A stretch of DNA of 64,000 nucleotides from the NCBI RefSeq assembly GCF_021228795.1, contig NZ_CP089309.1, positions 5,205,501 through 5,269,500 of the forward strand, given 5' to 3'. Origin of the DNA: Thiocapsa bogorovii. GTDB taxonomy: Bacteria; Pseudomonadota; Gammaproteobacteria; Chromatiales; Chromatiaceae. The notes under the pieces were generated by a model. It saw only the letters and a list, made by a program, of their open reading frames with translations. It searched no databases and was not told where the DNA came from. Positions 16,477-25,766 of this stretch are shown in pieces. Numbering within the stretch: the first letter of the stretch is position 1; each line of letters begins with the position of its first letter. The translations under genes and the position numbers were made by a program.

Positions 16477-17225
16477 CCTCCCGCTCCTAGCAAGATGCGC
16501 TGCGGCTCGCGTTGCGCTGCGACGAACTGCGCGACAAAGGGTTCTGTGGGACTGTCGAGGAGCACCCGCGGCTCGGCCTGCTGGACGATGCGACCGGACC
16601 GCAGCAGGACGATCCGATGCCCGAAGAAGACCGCCTCCGCCAGGTCATGCGTCACCATCAGCACCGTCTTGCCGAGTCTGGCGAAGATGCCCTTAAGCTC
16701 GCGCTGCAGCTCGAAGCGGATCATGGGGTCAAGCGCTCCGAGCGGCTCGTCGAGCAATAGGAGGTCGGGGTCGAGCATGAGTGCGCGCATGAGGGCGACG
16801 CGCTGACGCTGACCGCCGGAAAGCTCGATCGGGTAGCGCGCCAGCAGCTCGGTCGGGAGTTGCACCAGGTCCGCAAGCTCGGCGAGACGCTGTTCGCGAC
16901 GCTCGCGCGGCCAGTCGAGCTGGCGCGCCATCAATGTCACGTTGTCGCGTACGCTCAGATGCGGGAAGAGACCGCCGTCCTGGATCATGTAACCCATGCG
17001 CAGCCGGGCAGGGCGCATACTTCCGGTCTCCAGCCGGGCGCCCTCGAACCAGACCTGGCCACGATCGGGCCGGATCAGACCGGCGGCGAGACGCAGCAAT
17101 GTGGATTTGCCGCAACCGCTAGGGCCGATCAGAACGGTGGTCTGCGCCTCCGGTACATCGAGGTCGACACCTGCGAGCGCCGGTGTACCGCCGTAGTCTT
17201 TGAGGATCCCCTCGAATCTCAGCAT
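16473..17225 (-). CDS. ABC transporter ATP-binding protein (osmoprotectant type)
   Basis: The 250-residue ATPase has Walker A GPSGCGKST (about 33-41), the signature LSGGQRQRVALMRALM (about 134), Walker B DPDLLLLDEPLGALDP and the switch His in VLMVTHDLAEA. It ends soon after the nucleotide-binding domain, without the CBS pair found in OpuAA/ProV. It powers the downstream fused binding protein-permease, overlapping it by 4 nt. The gene is divergent from the molybdoenzyme gene across a 97-bp gap. Confidence 0.92.
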   Translation of the reverse strand: MLRFEGILKDYGGTPALAGVDLDVPEAQTTVLIGPSGCGKSTLLRLAAGLIRPDRGQVWFEGARLETGSMRPARLRMGYMIQDGGLFPHLSVRDNVTLMARQLDWPRERREQRLAELADLVQLPTELLARYPIELSGGQRQRVALMRALMLDPDLLLLDEPLGALDPMIRFELQRELKGIFARLGKTVLMVTHDLAEAVFFGHRIVLLRSGRIVQQAEPRVLLDSPTEPFVAQFVAAQREPQRILLGAGG

Positions 17226-17322
17226 CGCATGATTCCCGTCGGCTGTGCATGAGCGCTTGAATTCGTGCCTCTTGGCTCGAATTCCAGTGCATCGTCAAAA
17301 GGAGCTTCAGGATTCTCGCCGT

Positions 17323-19401
17323 ATGTCGTGGAAAACCAGTACCTGTTACGAGTGTGATGCCAACTGCGGGATTCAGGTCGAGCTTGACGACGACGGCGAG
17401 CCGATTCGCGTCCAAGGCCCCGATTGTCCGCGTTGCTACGTGCAGCTGGACCGACGCAACCACCCCGACCGCATCCTCTATCCGCTCAAGCGCGTCGGTC
17501 CGCGCGGGAGCGGCGAGTTCGAGCGCGTCTCCTGGGACGAGGCCCTCGACACCATCGCCGAGCGTCTCAGCGCTGCGAAGGCCGAGCATGGCGCGCCGGC
17601 CGTCGGCTTCTTCGCCGGTTACACCAAGGAGGCCCGTCCCCAGCTGCAGCGTCTGGCGCACGCCTTCGGCTCTCCGAACTACCTGACCGAGAGCGGTTGC
17701 TGCTTCTCGGCGACCATGGTGGCCGAGAAGGTGACCTTCGGCTACAAGATCAAGACCACGTCGACGGTGGTCTCGCCGAAGACGCGTTGCCATCTCATCT
17801 GGTCGACCAACCCGCGCGGCTCGATTCCGCCCTTCGATACGCACCCGCTGGTCCTGCGCAGGCCGGGCAAGACCCTCATCGTGGTCGACCCGCGTCGCAC
17901 GCCGCTCGCCGAGGAGGCCGATATCCATCTGGCGATCCGCCCCGGGACCGACGGCGCACTCGCCTTGGGCTTCCATCATCTGATCTTCGAGAACGGCTGG
18001 CAGGACCAGGCCTTCCTCGACGAATGGGCCAACGGTGTCGAGGGCTTCCGAGACTATGTCCGCGACTTCACGCCGGCGCGTGTCGCCGAGATCTGCGGCA
18101 TCGCGGAGCAGGATCTGCGGAGGGCTGCCGAGCTGTTCGCGACCACGCCGCCGGCCCAGATCACGCTGTCACCCACCGCGACGGTCCAGCACAGCAACGG
18201 CTTCCAGAACCACCGCGCGGTCATCCTACTCTCGGCGGTGACCGGCAACCTCGACCGCGAGGGCGGCAACCGCTTTTTCAACGACAAGGCCGCGCCCAAA
18301 CCGATCGAGCTGTTCGACTACTGCCGCACCCATCTCCCGCCGCGCGTCGGCGACGAGGTCTATCCAGTCTGGACACGCTATTGGCCGGCGGCTCAGAGCA
18401 TGCTGCTGCCCGATTGCATCCTGGACGGGCGCCCGCAACCCATTCGGGCCCTGTTGGCGATGGGCATCAACACCGCCATGTGGCCCAACTCCAAGCGGAT
18501 GGAGCAGGCGCTCGGCGCCCTCGATTTCTTCGTGGCGACCGACTTTTTTCATAACCCGGCCACCCGTATGGCCGACTTCGTGCTCCCGGCGGCGACCAGT
18601 CTGGAGCGCCCCGCGCTGATCGCCTATCCCGGCTGTGCCTATCAGGGCGAGCTGCGCTATCGCCGGCCGGTCGTCGCGCCCAAGGGCGAGGCGCGTCCGG
18701 ACGGCGAGATCTTCCTGCAGCTCGGCGTGCGACTCGGCATGGCGGACCAATTCTGGAACGGCGACCTTGCCGCCTCCTGGGCCGAGGCGGCCGAAGGCAT
18801 CCCGGAGGAGATCCGCCGCGAGGTCTACGACAACCCTGACGGCGTGGTCGTTTATGCCGAGGCGATTGAGGATCTGGTCGAGAGCGGCTTTATGGATGCC
18901 GATCGACTCTATCGGCTCCGTGGTTTCCGCACGCGTACCGGAAAGGTGGAATTCGACTCGGACGAGCTGCGCGAGGCCGGTCATGATGGACTCCCGATCT
19001 ATCGCGAGCCGGCCGAGAGCCCGATCTCCACACCCGCGCTGGCGGTCGACTATCCGCTGGTCCTGACCAGCGGGGCGCGCACCAAGTTCGACACTCATTC
19101 GCAGCACAACTATATCGAGCGGATGCGCCGCGCGGTCCCGCACCCTCTGGCCGAGATCCACCCGGACGACGCGGCGCCGCGCGGCATCGAGAACGGCGAT
19201 CCGGTCATGGTCAGCTCTCCGCGCGGCTCCGTGCGATTCCTCGCCAAGGTGACCGACCGGATCAAGCCGGGCGTGGTGCATTGCACCCACGGTCGGAACG
19301 ACGCGAACATCAACGAGCTGACCGACGACAAGCACCTGGATCCGATCAGTGGGTTTCCGCCCTTCAAGTCGCTTTTGTGTCAGGTGGAGCGGGTGGTTTA
19401 G
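17323..19401 (+). CDS. Molybdopterin (bis-MGD) oxidoreductase, cytoplasmic, DMSO reductase family
   Basis: The 692-residue protein has an N-terminal [4Fe-4S] motif (Cys8, 11, 15 and 35/38), LYPLKRVGPRGSGEFERVSW, and a candidate metal-ligand region ESGCCFSATMVAEK with Cys126/127. The C-terminal cap includes YPLVLTSGARTKFDTHSQHN. There is no Tat signal, so it works in the cytoplasm. Overall similarity runs toward the acetylene hydratase/thiosulfate reductase side of the family, but the reaction is unknown. No electron-transfer partner subunit lies next to it. The start was chosen for its AGGA 10 nt upstream and because the Fe-S motif follows immediately. Confidence 0.85.
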   Translation: MSWKTSTCYECDANCGIQVELDDDGEPIRVQGPDCPRCYVQLDRRNHPDRILYPLKRVGPRGSGEFERVSWDEALDTIAERLSAAKAEHGAPAVGFFAGYTKEARPQLQRLAHAFGSPNYLTESGCCFSATMVAEKVTFGYKIKTTSTVVSPKTRCHLIWSTNPRGSIPPFDTHPLVLRRPGKTLIVVDPRRTPLAEEADIHLAIRPGTDGALALGFHHLIFENGWQDQAFLDEWANGVEGFRDYVRDFTPARVAEICGIAEQDLRRAAELFATTPPAQITLSPTATVQHSNGFQNHRAVILLSAVTGNLDREGGNRFFNDKAAPKPIELFDYCRTHLPPRVGDEVYPVWTRYWPAAQSMLLPDCILDGRPQPIRALLAMGINTAMWPNSKRMEQALGALDFFVATDFFHNPATRMADFVLPAATSLERPALIAYPGCAYQGELRYRRPVVAPKGEARPDGEIFLQLGVRLGMADQFWNGDLAASWAEAAEGIPEEIRREVYDNPDGVVVYAEAIEDLVESGFMDADRLYRLRGFRTRTGKVEFDSDELREAGHDGLPIYREPAESPISTPALAVDYPLVLTSGARTKFDTHSQHNYIERMRRAVPHPLAEIHPDDAAPRGIENGDPVMVSSPRGSVRFLAKVTDRIKPGVVHCTHGRNDANINELTDDKHLDPISGFPPFKSLLCQVERVV

Positions 19402-19410
19402 AGCCCCCAG

Positions 19411-19438
19411 CCTTCAGCCTTCAGCCTTCAGCCTTCAG
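19411..19438. repeat. Four tandem copies of CCTTCAG
   Basis: Directly after the molybdoenzyme gene, the heptamer CCTTCAG is repeated four times without interruption, preceded by a partial unit. It lies in the gap before the next gene and could vary in copy number by slippage. No gene is disrupted. Confidence 0.85.
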
Positions 19439-19551
19439 ACGGAGCTTGTGGGATTGCAGGCGTGAGCCCTGGATCTTGAAAGGTTATTTCCAATCCGCAG
19501 AGACTTGTCGCAGGAGGCGGGAGGCTAACCCCCAACCCGAGGTCCTAGAAC

Positions 19552-20394
19552 GTGTCCTTCATAGGTGTACTGCCCGAACGCGAGTCCTTGTTCCAACCTT
19601 CGCCCCGGTGCGATGTCGGGGTGAACGATGCAGCCGCTTGGCGGCTTAACCCCGCGCATCGACAGGTCTACGACAAGCTCTCTCTTGCGCTCGATGCGGG
19701 TTTGCGTGCGGCGCCCTGCGGTGTCGACCCGCGCGACTGCGGGATCGCGCCCGATGCGCAGGTGTTCGTCAAGCCCATCGTCAATCTTGCCGGTATGGCA
19801 GTGCGCGCCCGCGCGTTGCCCGCCGACGCCGTGCCGATCGAGCCGGGCAGCTTCTGGTGCGAGCGGCTCGAAGGTCCGCACACGAGCAGCGATTGTCTTG
19901 TGCAGGACGGACGGGCAGTCTGGTTTGCCCATACCCGCGGCTCGACCGAGAAGGATCGGGAGCGACCGATCTATTGGGAGGTCGGAGCCGATCTGCCCGA
20001 CTTGGAGCCGTTGATGGCGGATTGGGTTGCCCGACACCTGAAGGGCTATAGCGGTCTGTGCAACCTGGAGATGATCGGCGGGCGACCGATCGAGGTGCAC
20101 CTGCGGGGATCGAACGGATTTTTCGACTTCTACGGTCCCGATTTCATTCCGGCCTGGGTCGCGCTGGTCGATGGGGACGCTTTCAGGTCGCCGCCGCGGA
20201 TACCGGGTGGTTTCGTGATCTCGGTCTTCGGCGAGATGCCGATCGGCGAAGCGCAGCGCGAGGCCGCGGCCGAGCAGGGTGTCCGGATCGATCTCGATAC
20301 CCGCACCGCCGATCGTGCGGCGATCCTGCGCTGCTCGCAGAAAGATGTCGGGCTGGAGGTTCTGCGGAGACTGACGGGGCGCACCCTCGCCTGA
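19552..20394 (+). CDS. Conserved hypothetical protein, possibly ATP-grasp-like
   Basis: The 280-residue protein starts at GTG, 9 nt after a GAGG. It is not confidently recognised. The middle reads VFVKPIVNLAGMAVRAR, FWCERLEGPHTSSDCLV, IYWEVGADLPDLEPLMADWV and NLEMIGGRPIEVHLRGSNGF; Lys-containing strand, Glu-rich middle and a C-terminal N-x-E-x-IGG-x-x-IEVHLR resemble the ATP-binding elements of ATP-grasp enzymes. If so it would be a ligase-like enzyme. It is followed by a convergent hydrolase gene and has no obvious operon partner. Confidence 0.5.
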   Translation: MSFIGVLPERESLFQPSPRCDVGVNDAAAWRLNPAHRQVYDKLSLALDAGLRAAPCGVDPRDCGIAPDAQVFVKPIVNLAGMAVRARALPADAVPIEPGSFWCERLEGPHTSSDCLVQDGRAVWFAHTRGSTEKDRERPIYWEVGADLPDLEPLMADWVARHLKGYSGLCNLEMIGGRPIEVHLRGSNGFFDFYGPDFIPAWVALVDGDAFRSPPRIPGGFVISVFGEMPIGEAQREAAAEQGVRIDLDTRTADRAAILRCSQKDVGLEVLRRLTGRTLA

Positions 20395-20470
20395 GCGATC
20401 TTCGAGCACCAACCACCGGCCTATGCATGCACCCGGTAGACCCTCCCCGTAGCTCGCCTTAATCGCCCAT

Positions 20471-21436
20471 TTAGCCCGGTCGGCATGTCTTCCTTAGGCC
20501 GCTGACGATCCGATCCTCGAGCCAGTAGTGCGCACGCCACGGCCAGCGGCCGTCGATGAAGCCGACATGGCCACCGTGATCGGCGAGCTCCAGGGTGATC
20601 CCTGGGCCGAGCTCATGCTCCCAAGGGATGGTGGTCGGAAACATGAATGGATCGTCGACGGCCTGGATGATGAGCGTCGGGGTGCGGATGGTCGGAAGGT
20701 ACTGCCGGCAGCTCGCCCGGCTGTAGTAATCGAAGACGCCCTCGAACCCGTTCAGGGGTGCGGTTACCGAGTCGTCGAACGCGTTGAAATCACGGATGGC
20801 GTCCAAATCGACGTCGAGCGGGAAGCGCCGCCCGGCGAACTTCCGCCGCAGGCTGACCTTGAGCTTTCCGAGCAGATAGCGCCGATAGATCTTGGAGAAT
20901 CCGATATCCAGTCTGAGCATGGCATCGCGTAAGACGAAGGGGACCGACACCGCGATGGCGGATCCGACGGCGGGCTGCTCGGTTTCCCCGAGATATTTCA
21001 GCAGTAGGTTTGCGCCGAGCGAGAAACCGATCGCGGCGGCCGGCGGACCCTGGGGGTCCGCACGGAGGACGGCGAGGACCTCGGCCAGGTCTTCGGTGGC
21101 ACCCGAGTGGTAGGCCCGATCGAGCCGATTGGGCTCCTCGGAGCAGCCGCGCAGGAACATGAAAAGGGGTTGATAGCCCTCGCGTTCCAGGCGGGCAACA
21201 AGAGTCGCGGCATAGTGAGACTCGAGCCCGCCCTCAAGCCCATGAATCACCAGGACTCGCGGTCCGGCGCCACGGCCGATCGCGAGATCGATGAAATCGC
21301 CGTCCGCCAGCTCGATGCGTCGGCGCGCGAGATCGGGTCGCCGCCGCGGCCGCGACAGACTCGGCCAAAGCGTTTGTAGGTGTGCACCTGGAAGCCACCA
21401 GGCCGGTCGGAAGGTGCTGCGTGTGATCGCGCCCAT
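20471..21436 (-). CDS. YheT-family alpha/beta hydrolase
   Basis: The 321-residue protein begins MGAITRSTFRPAWWLPGAHL followed by QTLWPSL, the YheT/UPF0017 N-terminal signature. The nucleophile elbow is AAIGFSLGANLLLKYLGE (Ser139); the acid is in VDDPFMFP and the His in LADHGGHVGFIDG. It is predicted to be a soluble carboxylesterase-like hydrolase of unknown substrate. The frame stays open 258 nt upstream, but that part has no family resemblance, so the internal ATG was chosen. It is transcribed away from tolC. Confidence 0.88.
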   Translation of the reverse strand: MGAITRSTFRPAWWLPGAHLQTLWPSLSRPRRRPDLARRRIELADGDFIDLAIGRGAGPRVLVIHGLEGGLESHYAATLVARLEREGYQPLFMFLRGCSEEPNRLDRAYHSGATEDLAEVLAVLRADPQGPPAAAIGFSLGANLLLKYLGETEQPAVGSAIAVSVPFVLRDAMLRLDIGFSKIYRRYLLGKLKVSLRRKFAGRRFPLDVDLDAIRDFNAFDDSVTAPLNGFEGVFDYYSRASCRQYLPTIRTPTLIIQAVDDPFMFPTTIPWEHELGPGITLELADHGGHVGFIDGRWPWRAHYWLEDRIVSGLRKTCRPG

Positions 21437-21692
21437 GGTGGACGAAGTCTCCTTGTGATCCAGGCCGAATTGACCGAGGGTGCGCAGGCTGAGCCGGCAT
21501 TCTCCGAACCGCTGTTGCTCTCGGCGGCGGCTCGGCGAGATCGGCTCGTGCAGGATAGGCGCGTCGGCGTGACCGCACCGGGTTTGATTGCGCGTGCCGA
21601 GCTCCCCAGATTGAGAGGCGGGCTGTTTGTCCCCTATACTGGCGCCCTTCAGGGTACCACCTGACCCCGCGAGCCCGACCAAGGAAGCCAAC

Positions 21693-23045
21693 ATGCGAAC
21701 ACGCCTTTCGACCCTGATCGCCGCACTACTTTGCGGTCTGGCAACGGCGAGCCAAGCCGAAGATCTGCTTCAGATCTACGACCTGGCAGTTCAGAGCGAC
21801 CCGACGATTCGCGAGGCCGAGCAAAATCTCTTCGCGACACGCGAGGTGAAACCCCAAGCTCGAGCCCTGCTCTTGCCGAATCTGAGCGTCGTCGGCACGG
21901 CGGACTATCAAAACGTCGATGCGAGCGGGACCACCAGTTTCGGGACGAGTTTCAGTCGAAACGATACCTTCGGCACCCAGGGGGTCCAGGCCGTGGTGAG
22001 CCAATCGGTCTACAACCGGGCTAACTGGATGACCTTGAGTCAGACCGAAAACATTATTGCCCAGGCCGAGGCGCAATACCGCGATGCCCAGATCGCCTTG
22101 ATGGTCAATACGACCGATGCCTATCTCCAGGTCTTGCGCGCTTCCGACGCCGTGACTGTGCAGGCCGCGTTGGTTCGGGCGAACGAGCGCCAACTCGAGC
22201 AATCGCGGCAGCGCTTCGAGGTCGGACTGGTCGCCATCACGGACGTCAACGACAGCTTGGCCGCTTACGATCAATCGCGCGCCAATCTGATCTCGGCGCA
22301 AAACCTCCTCGACAACGCTTGGGAGGCGCTGCGCCGAATCGTCGGCCCGATCCGCGTGCCGCTCGCGCGTCTGGGCGATAAGCTGCCGCTCGCGCCGCCG
22401 GACCCGAACGACATCGATGCCTGGGCTGAAGCCGCCATGCGTGGGAACTACGGCATCATTGCCGCAAGCGAGGCGGTCGGTGCAGCCAAGAAGTCCATCG
22501 AGATCGAGCGTTCTGGCTTTTATCCCTCGGTGGATCTGCAGGCCGGCTACGACATCGCGCGATCGGGAGCGGAGTTCAACACCGACTCGGATACGGGCTT
22601 CGTCGGACTGACCGTCAATGTGCCCATCTACCAAGGCGGCGCGGTTGCGTCTCGAACCCGCCAGGCCGGTTTCAACTTCCGCGCGACGCAGGACCAACTC
22701 GACGCGACGCGCCGTCAGGTCGATCAACAGGTGAAGGACGCCTTTCGCGGCGTCATGTCGAGCATCGCCGATGTGCAGGCGCGACAAGCCGCGGTGGTGT
22801 CGGCGCGCTCGTCGCTCGAGTCCACGGAGGCCGGCCAGGAGGTCGGAACCCGCACCCAGGTCGACGTTCTGAATGCTCAGCGCCTGTTGTTTCAGGCCGA
22901 GTTCGATTATCTGAGCTCGCGCTACGACTACATCCTCAACGGCGTGCGTCTGCACCAGGCGACCAGCACCCTGACGCGGGACATCATCGCCAGGGGCAAT
23001 GCCTGGCTCGATCCCTCGGACACCGTGCAGCCCCCGGCCTACTGA
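21693..23045 (+). CDS. tolC: TolC-family outer membrane efflux/type I secretion protein
   Basis: The 450-residue protein starts [20 protein letters not shown] with a Sec signal ending at SQA, behind AAGGAAG. The mature protein has two internally repeated OEP domains rich in long helices ([60 protein letters not shown]), as in TolC trimers that form the outer membrane channel-tunnel for RND pumps and type I secretion. The RND pump at 52103-56335 has no outer membrane gene of its own, so this protein could serve it. The stop is 2 nt before aroC. Confidence 0.9.
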   Translation: MRTRLSTLIAALLCGLATASQAEDLLQIYDLAVQSDPTIREAEQNLFATREVKPQARALLLPNLSVVGTADYQNVDASGTTSFGTSFSRNDTFGTQGVQAVVSQSVYNRANWMTLSQTENIIAQAEAQYRDAQIALMVNTTDAYLQVLRASDAVTVQAALVRANERQLEQSRQRFEVGLVAITDVNDSLAAYDQSRANLISAQNLLDNAWEALRRIVGPIRVPLARLGDKLPLAPPDPNDIDAWAEAAMRGNYGIIAASEAVGAAKKSIEIERSGFYPSVDLQAGYDIARSGAEFNTDSDTGFVGLTVNVPIYQGGAVASRTRQAGFNFRATQDQLDATRRQVDQQVKDAFRGVMSSIADVQARQAAVVSARSSLESTEAGQEVGTRTQVDVLNAQRLLFQAEFDYLSSRYDYILNGVRLHQATSTLTRDIIARGNAWLDPSDTVQPPAY

Positions 23046-23047
23046 AG

Positions 23048-24139
23048 ATGTCCGGGAACAGCTTCGGGCGCGTCTTCGTCTTCACCAGCTTCGGCGAGAG
23101 CCACGGTCCGGCCATCGGCGGCGTCGTCGACGGCTGTCCCCCCGGCCTTGCACTCGCGGCCGCGGATCTGCAGCGTGACTTGGATCGACGCAAGCCGGGG
23201 CAGTCGCGTCACACCACCCAGCGGCGCGAGTCCGATACCGTGGAGATCCTCTCGGGTGTCTTCGAAGGCGTGACCACGGGAGCACCTATCGGGCTGCTGA
23301 TCCGCAACGAGGATCAGCGCTCCAAGGACTACTCGGAGATCGCCGCGCGCTATCGGCCGGGTCACGCCGACTACACCTACGACCAGAAATATGGTCGACG
23401 CGACTATCGCGGCGGCGGGCGTTCCTCGGCGCGGGAGACCGCCGTGCGGGTCGCGGCCGGGGCGATCGCCAAGAAATACCTGTCCGAGCACGCCGGTATC
23501 TTGGTGCGCGGCTATCTGTCGCAACTCGGCCCGATCCGCCCCGCAAGCCTCGACTGGGATCAGGTCGAGCGCAACCCCTTCTTCTGCCCCTGTGCCGAGA
23601 CGGTGCCTCGACTCGAGGCGTACATGGACGAGCTGCGTAAAGAAGGCAACTCCATCGGCGCGGCGATCACGGTCGTGGCGAGCGGCATGCCGACGGGTCT
23701 CGGCGAGCCTGTATTCGATCGGCTCGATGCCGACATCGCCCACGGCATGATGAGCATCAACGCCGTCAAGGGTGTCGAGATCGGCGCCGGCTTCGCCTGC
23801 GTCGAGCAAAAGGGCACCGAGCACCGCGACGAGATGACCCCCGAGGGGTTTCTCTCCAACCACGCCGGCGGCATGCTCGGCGGGATCTCCTCGGGCCAGG
23901 ACGTGCTGGTGCGCATCGCGTTGAAGCCGACCTCCAGCATTCGGCTGCCGGGTCGTACCATCGACACCGCCGGTCATGCGACGGAGGTGGTCACCAAGGG
24001 GCGACACGACCCTTGCGTCGGAATTCGTGCCACACCCATCGCCGAGGCCATGCTCGCATTGGTCCTGATGGACCACCTGCTGCGGCATCGCGGCCAGAAC
24101 GCCGGGGTCGTCCCGCCGACACCGCCTATCCCCGCCTGA
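23048..24139 (+). CDS. aroC: Chorismate synthase
   Basis: The 363-residue enzyme converts 5-enolpyruvylshikimate-3-phosphate to chorismate with reduced FMN, the last step of the shikimate pathway. It shows [20 protein letters not shown] at the start, the conserved [20 protein letters not shown] block (about 120-140), and the C-terminal [18 protein letters not shown]. The start lies 2 nt after the tolC stop, so translation is probably coupled, though the functions are unrelated. Confidence 0.97.
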   Translation: MSGNSFGRVFVFTSFGESHGPAIGGVVDGCPPGLALAAADLQRDLDRRKPGQSRHTTQRRESDTVEILSGVFEGVTTGAPIGLLIRNEDQRSKDYSEIAARYRPGHADYTYDQKYGRRDYRGGGRSSARETAVRVAAGAIAKKYLSEHAGILVRGYLSQLGPIRPASLDWDQVERNPFFCPCAETVPRLEAYMDELRKEGNSIGAAITVVASGMPTGLGEPVFDRLDADIAHGMMSINAVKGVEIGAGFACVEQKGTEHRDEMTPEGFLSNHAGGMLGGISSGQDVLVRIALKPTSSIRLPGRTIDTAGHATEVVTKGRHDPCVGIRATPIAEAMLALVLMDHLLRHRGQNAGVVPPTPPIPA

Positions 24140-24298
24140 ACCGCATCCGTAACAACAGGCGTCGATTCGACACCTGTTCGCCGTGATCCCTGGCCGCGAC
24201 CTCCACGAGGCGCGGGGCGGGAAAGCCTCAATGAACGAAAGCGCGTCGACTGTGGCCCCAAGGGCCCGCCCGAGGTCGATTCAGGACCCCAAGTAAGC

Positions 24299-25489
24299 AT
24301 GTCACGACGGACGCGGTTTAGCGCTTGGCCAGACGCGATGCCCTACTGGCGACTTTCCGGCTATTATTTTTTCTATTTCGCCGCCCTAGGTGCCTTGGTG
24401 CCTTTTTGGGGCCCCTATCTGCAATCGAAGGGGTTCGACGCCCTGGCGATCGGCCAACTCATGGCGATCCTGGTGGGCACCAAGATCGTCGCGCCGATGC
24501 TTTGGGGGCATATCGTCGACATCACCGGTCGGCGAATGCCGATCGTGCGTTTCGCCGCGCTGGTCTCGGCGGTGACCTTTATCGGCGTCTTTCCGGCCGA
24601 ACGCTTTTGGACCATCGCGGCGGCCATGGTCCTGTTCAGCTTCTTCTGGAACGCATCGCTCCCGCAGATGGAGGCGGTCACCTTCAATCACCTGCGTCAT
24701 CGGCCTGCGGGCTACGCCCTGATTCGGCTATGGGGCTCGGTCGGGTTCATCTTGGTGGTCGCGATTTTGGGCGTTCAGTTGGAGTCGGCGCCGATGAGCG
24801 TGGTGCCGATCTGGGTGCTCATCCTTTTCGTCGGCATTTGGCTCTCGACCCTGGCGGTCCCGGACAGTGCGCCCGTCACCGGGGGGCACGCCACCCTGTC
24901 GTTGCGCGCGCTCCTGGCGCGTCCGGACGTCAGGGCATTCCTCGCCGCATGCTTTCTCATGCAGGCGAGTCACGGGATCTATTACGCGTTTTACTCGATT
25001 CATCTTGCCGCGATGGGGTACTCGACCTCCGCGATCGGCGCGCTTTGGGCACTCGGCGTGGTCGCCGAGGTGCTGGTGTTTCTCGTGATGCGCAACCTGC
25101 TTGAGCGTTTCGGCGCGCGCCATGTCTTGATCTGGAGTCTGGCGATCGCGGTCGTTCGGTGGATTCTGATCGGTATCTTCGTGGCGATCCCAGCGATTGC
25201 GATCTTTGCCCAACTCATGCACGCCGCCACCTTCGGGACCTTCCATGCCGCCGCGATCCATCTCGTCCATCAGTATTTTCGCGGACGCACCCAGGGGCGC
25301 GGACAGGCCCTGTACAACAGCCTGAGCTTCGGTGCCGGCGGGGCGCTCGGCAGTCTGATCGGGGGGCTGCTCTGGAGCAGCGCGGGTGCAGGTGTCACGT
25401 TCGGGATCGCATCGGGTGCCGCAGCGCTTGGACTGCTCGCGACCTGGCGCTGGGTGGATCGTTCCCCGACGAAGGTTGCCGGCCACTAA
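24299..25489 (+). CDS. MFS transporter (HcaT / MFS_1_like type)
   Basis: The 396-residue protein has about twelve membrane helices. Its first part, MPYWRLSGYYFFYFAALGAL followed by VPFWGPYLQSKGFDALAIGQ, is typical of the 3-phenylpropionate/nucleoside-H+-symporter-like MFS group. Homologues in purple sulfur bacteria are annotated only as MFS transporters; the substrate is unknown. The stop codon TAA is also the first three bases of a palindromic repeat element. Transcription points toward glgX. Confidence 0.85.
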   Translation: MSRRTRFSAWPDAMPYWRLSGYYFFYFAALGALVPFWGPYLQSKGFDALAIGQLMAILVGTKIVAPMLWGHIVDITGRRMPIVRFAALVSAVTFIGVFPAERFWTIAAAMVLFSFFWNASLPQMEAVTFNHLRHRPAGYALIRLWGSVGFILVVAILGVQLESAPMSVVPIWVLILFVGIWLSTLAVPDSAPVTGGHATLSLRALLARPDVRAFLAACFLMQASHGIYYAFYSIHLAAMGYSTSAIGALWALGVVAEVLVFLVMRNLLERFGARHVLIWSLAIAVVRWILIGIFVAIPAIAIFAQLMHAATFGTFHAAAIHLVHQYFRGRTQGRGQALYNSLSFGAGGALGSLIGGLLWSSAGAGVTFGIASGAAALGLLATWRWVDRSPTKVAGH

Positions 25490-25674
25490 GCCGCCCCCGT
25501 TGCGGCATGCGTCGTTTGTTGGATTGGCTGGGCCGCGCCAGCTCAGACGACTGAGCTTGCGCGGTTTAAGGTATTAAAAACGTTAAAGTTTAAGCCGCGC
25601 CTTCGCTAAAGGTCGTGGGTGCACAAAACGTCGAACGCACTCGACAATGAGCATCTCGCTCTGGACGCGGTTTA
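25487..25674 (-). repeat. Paired palindromic element, locus 1 (modules B and A, inverted)
   Basis: Reversed copy of the element. Module B (25487-25568) begins TAAGCCGCC and ends GCGCGGTTTA; an AT-rich spacer (25569-25590) follows; module A (25591-25674) begins TAAGCCGCG and ends GGACGCGGTTTA. The first TAA is the stop codon of the MFS gene. The reverse complement of module A contains CAGAGCGAGATGCTCA and CGACGTTTTG as in the other loci. The element fills most of the gap to glgX. Confidence 0.8.
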
Positions 25675-25766
25675 ACGGGTCGCGTGTTATTCTATTTCCT
25701 TTCGCGGGTCCGCCGACGCCGCCAACCGCACCGAGCTTTCTCGGTTTGAGCTCATTCATCACAGCC

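Noticed and set aside
19411-19438. CRISPR-like array
   Set aside because: The units are 7 bp with no spacers; it is a simple tandem repeat. No CRISPR array or cas gene was seen in the window.
24310-24322. GACGCGGTTTA inside the start of the MFS gene
   Set aside because: No partner end or A/B interior is present upstream; it is part of the coding sequence (RTRFSA).
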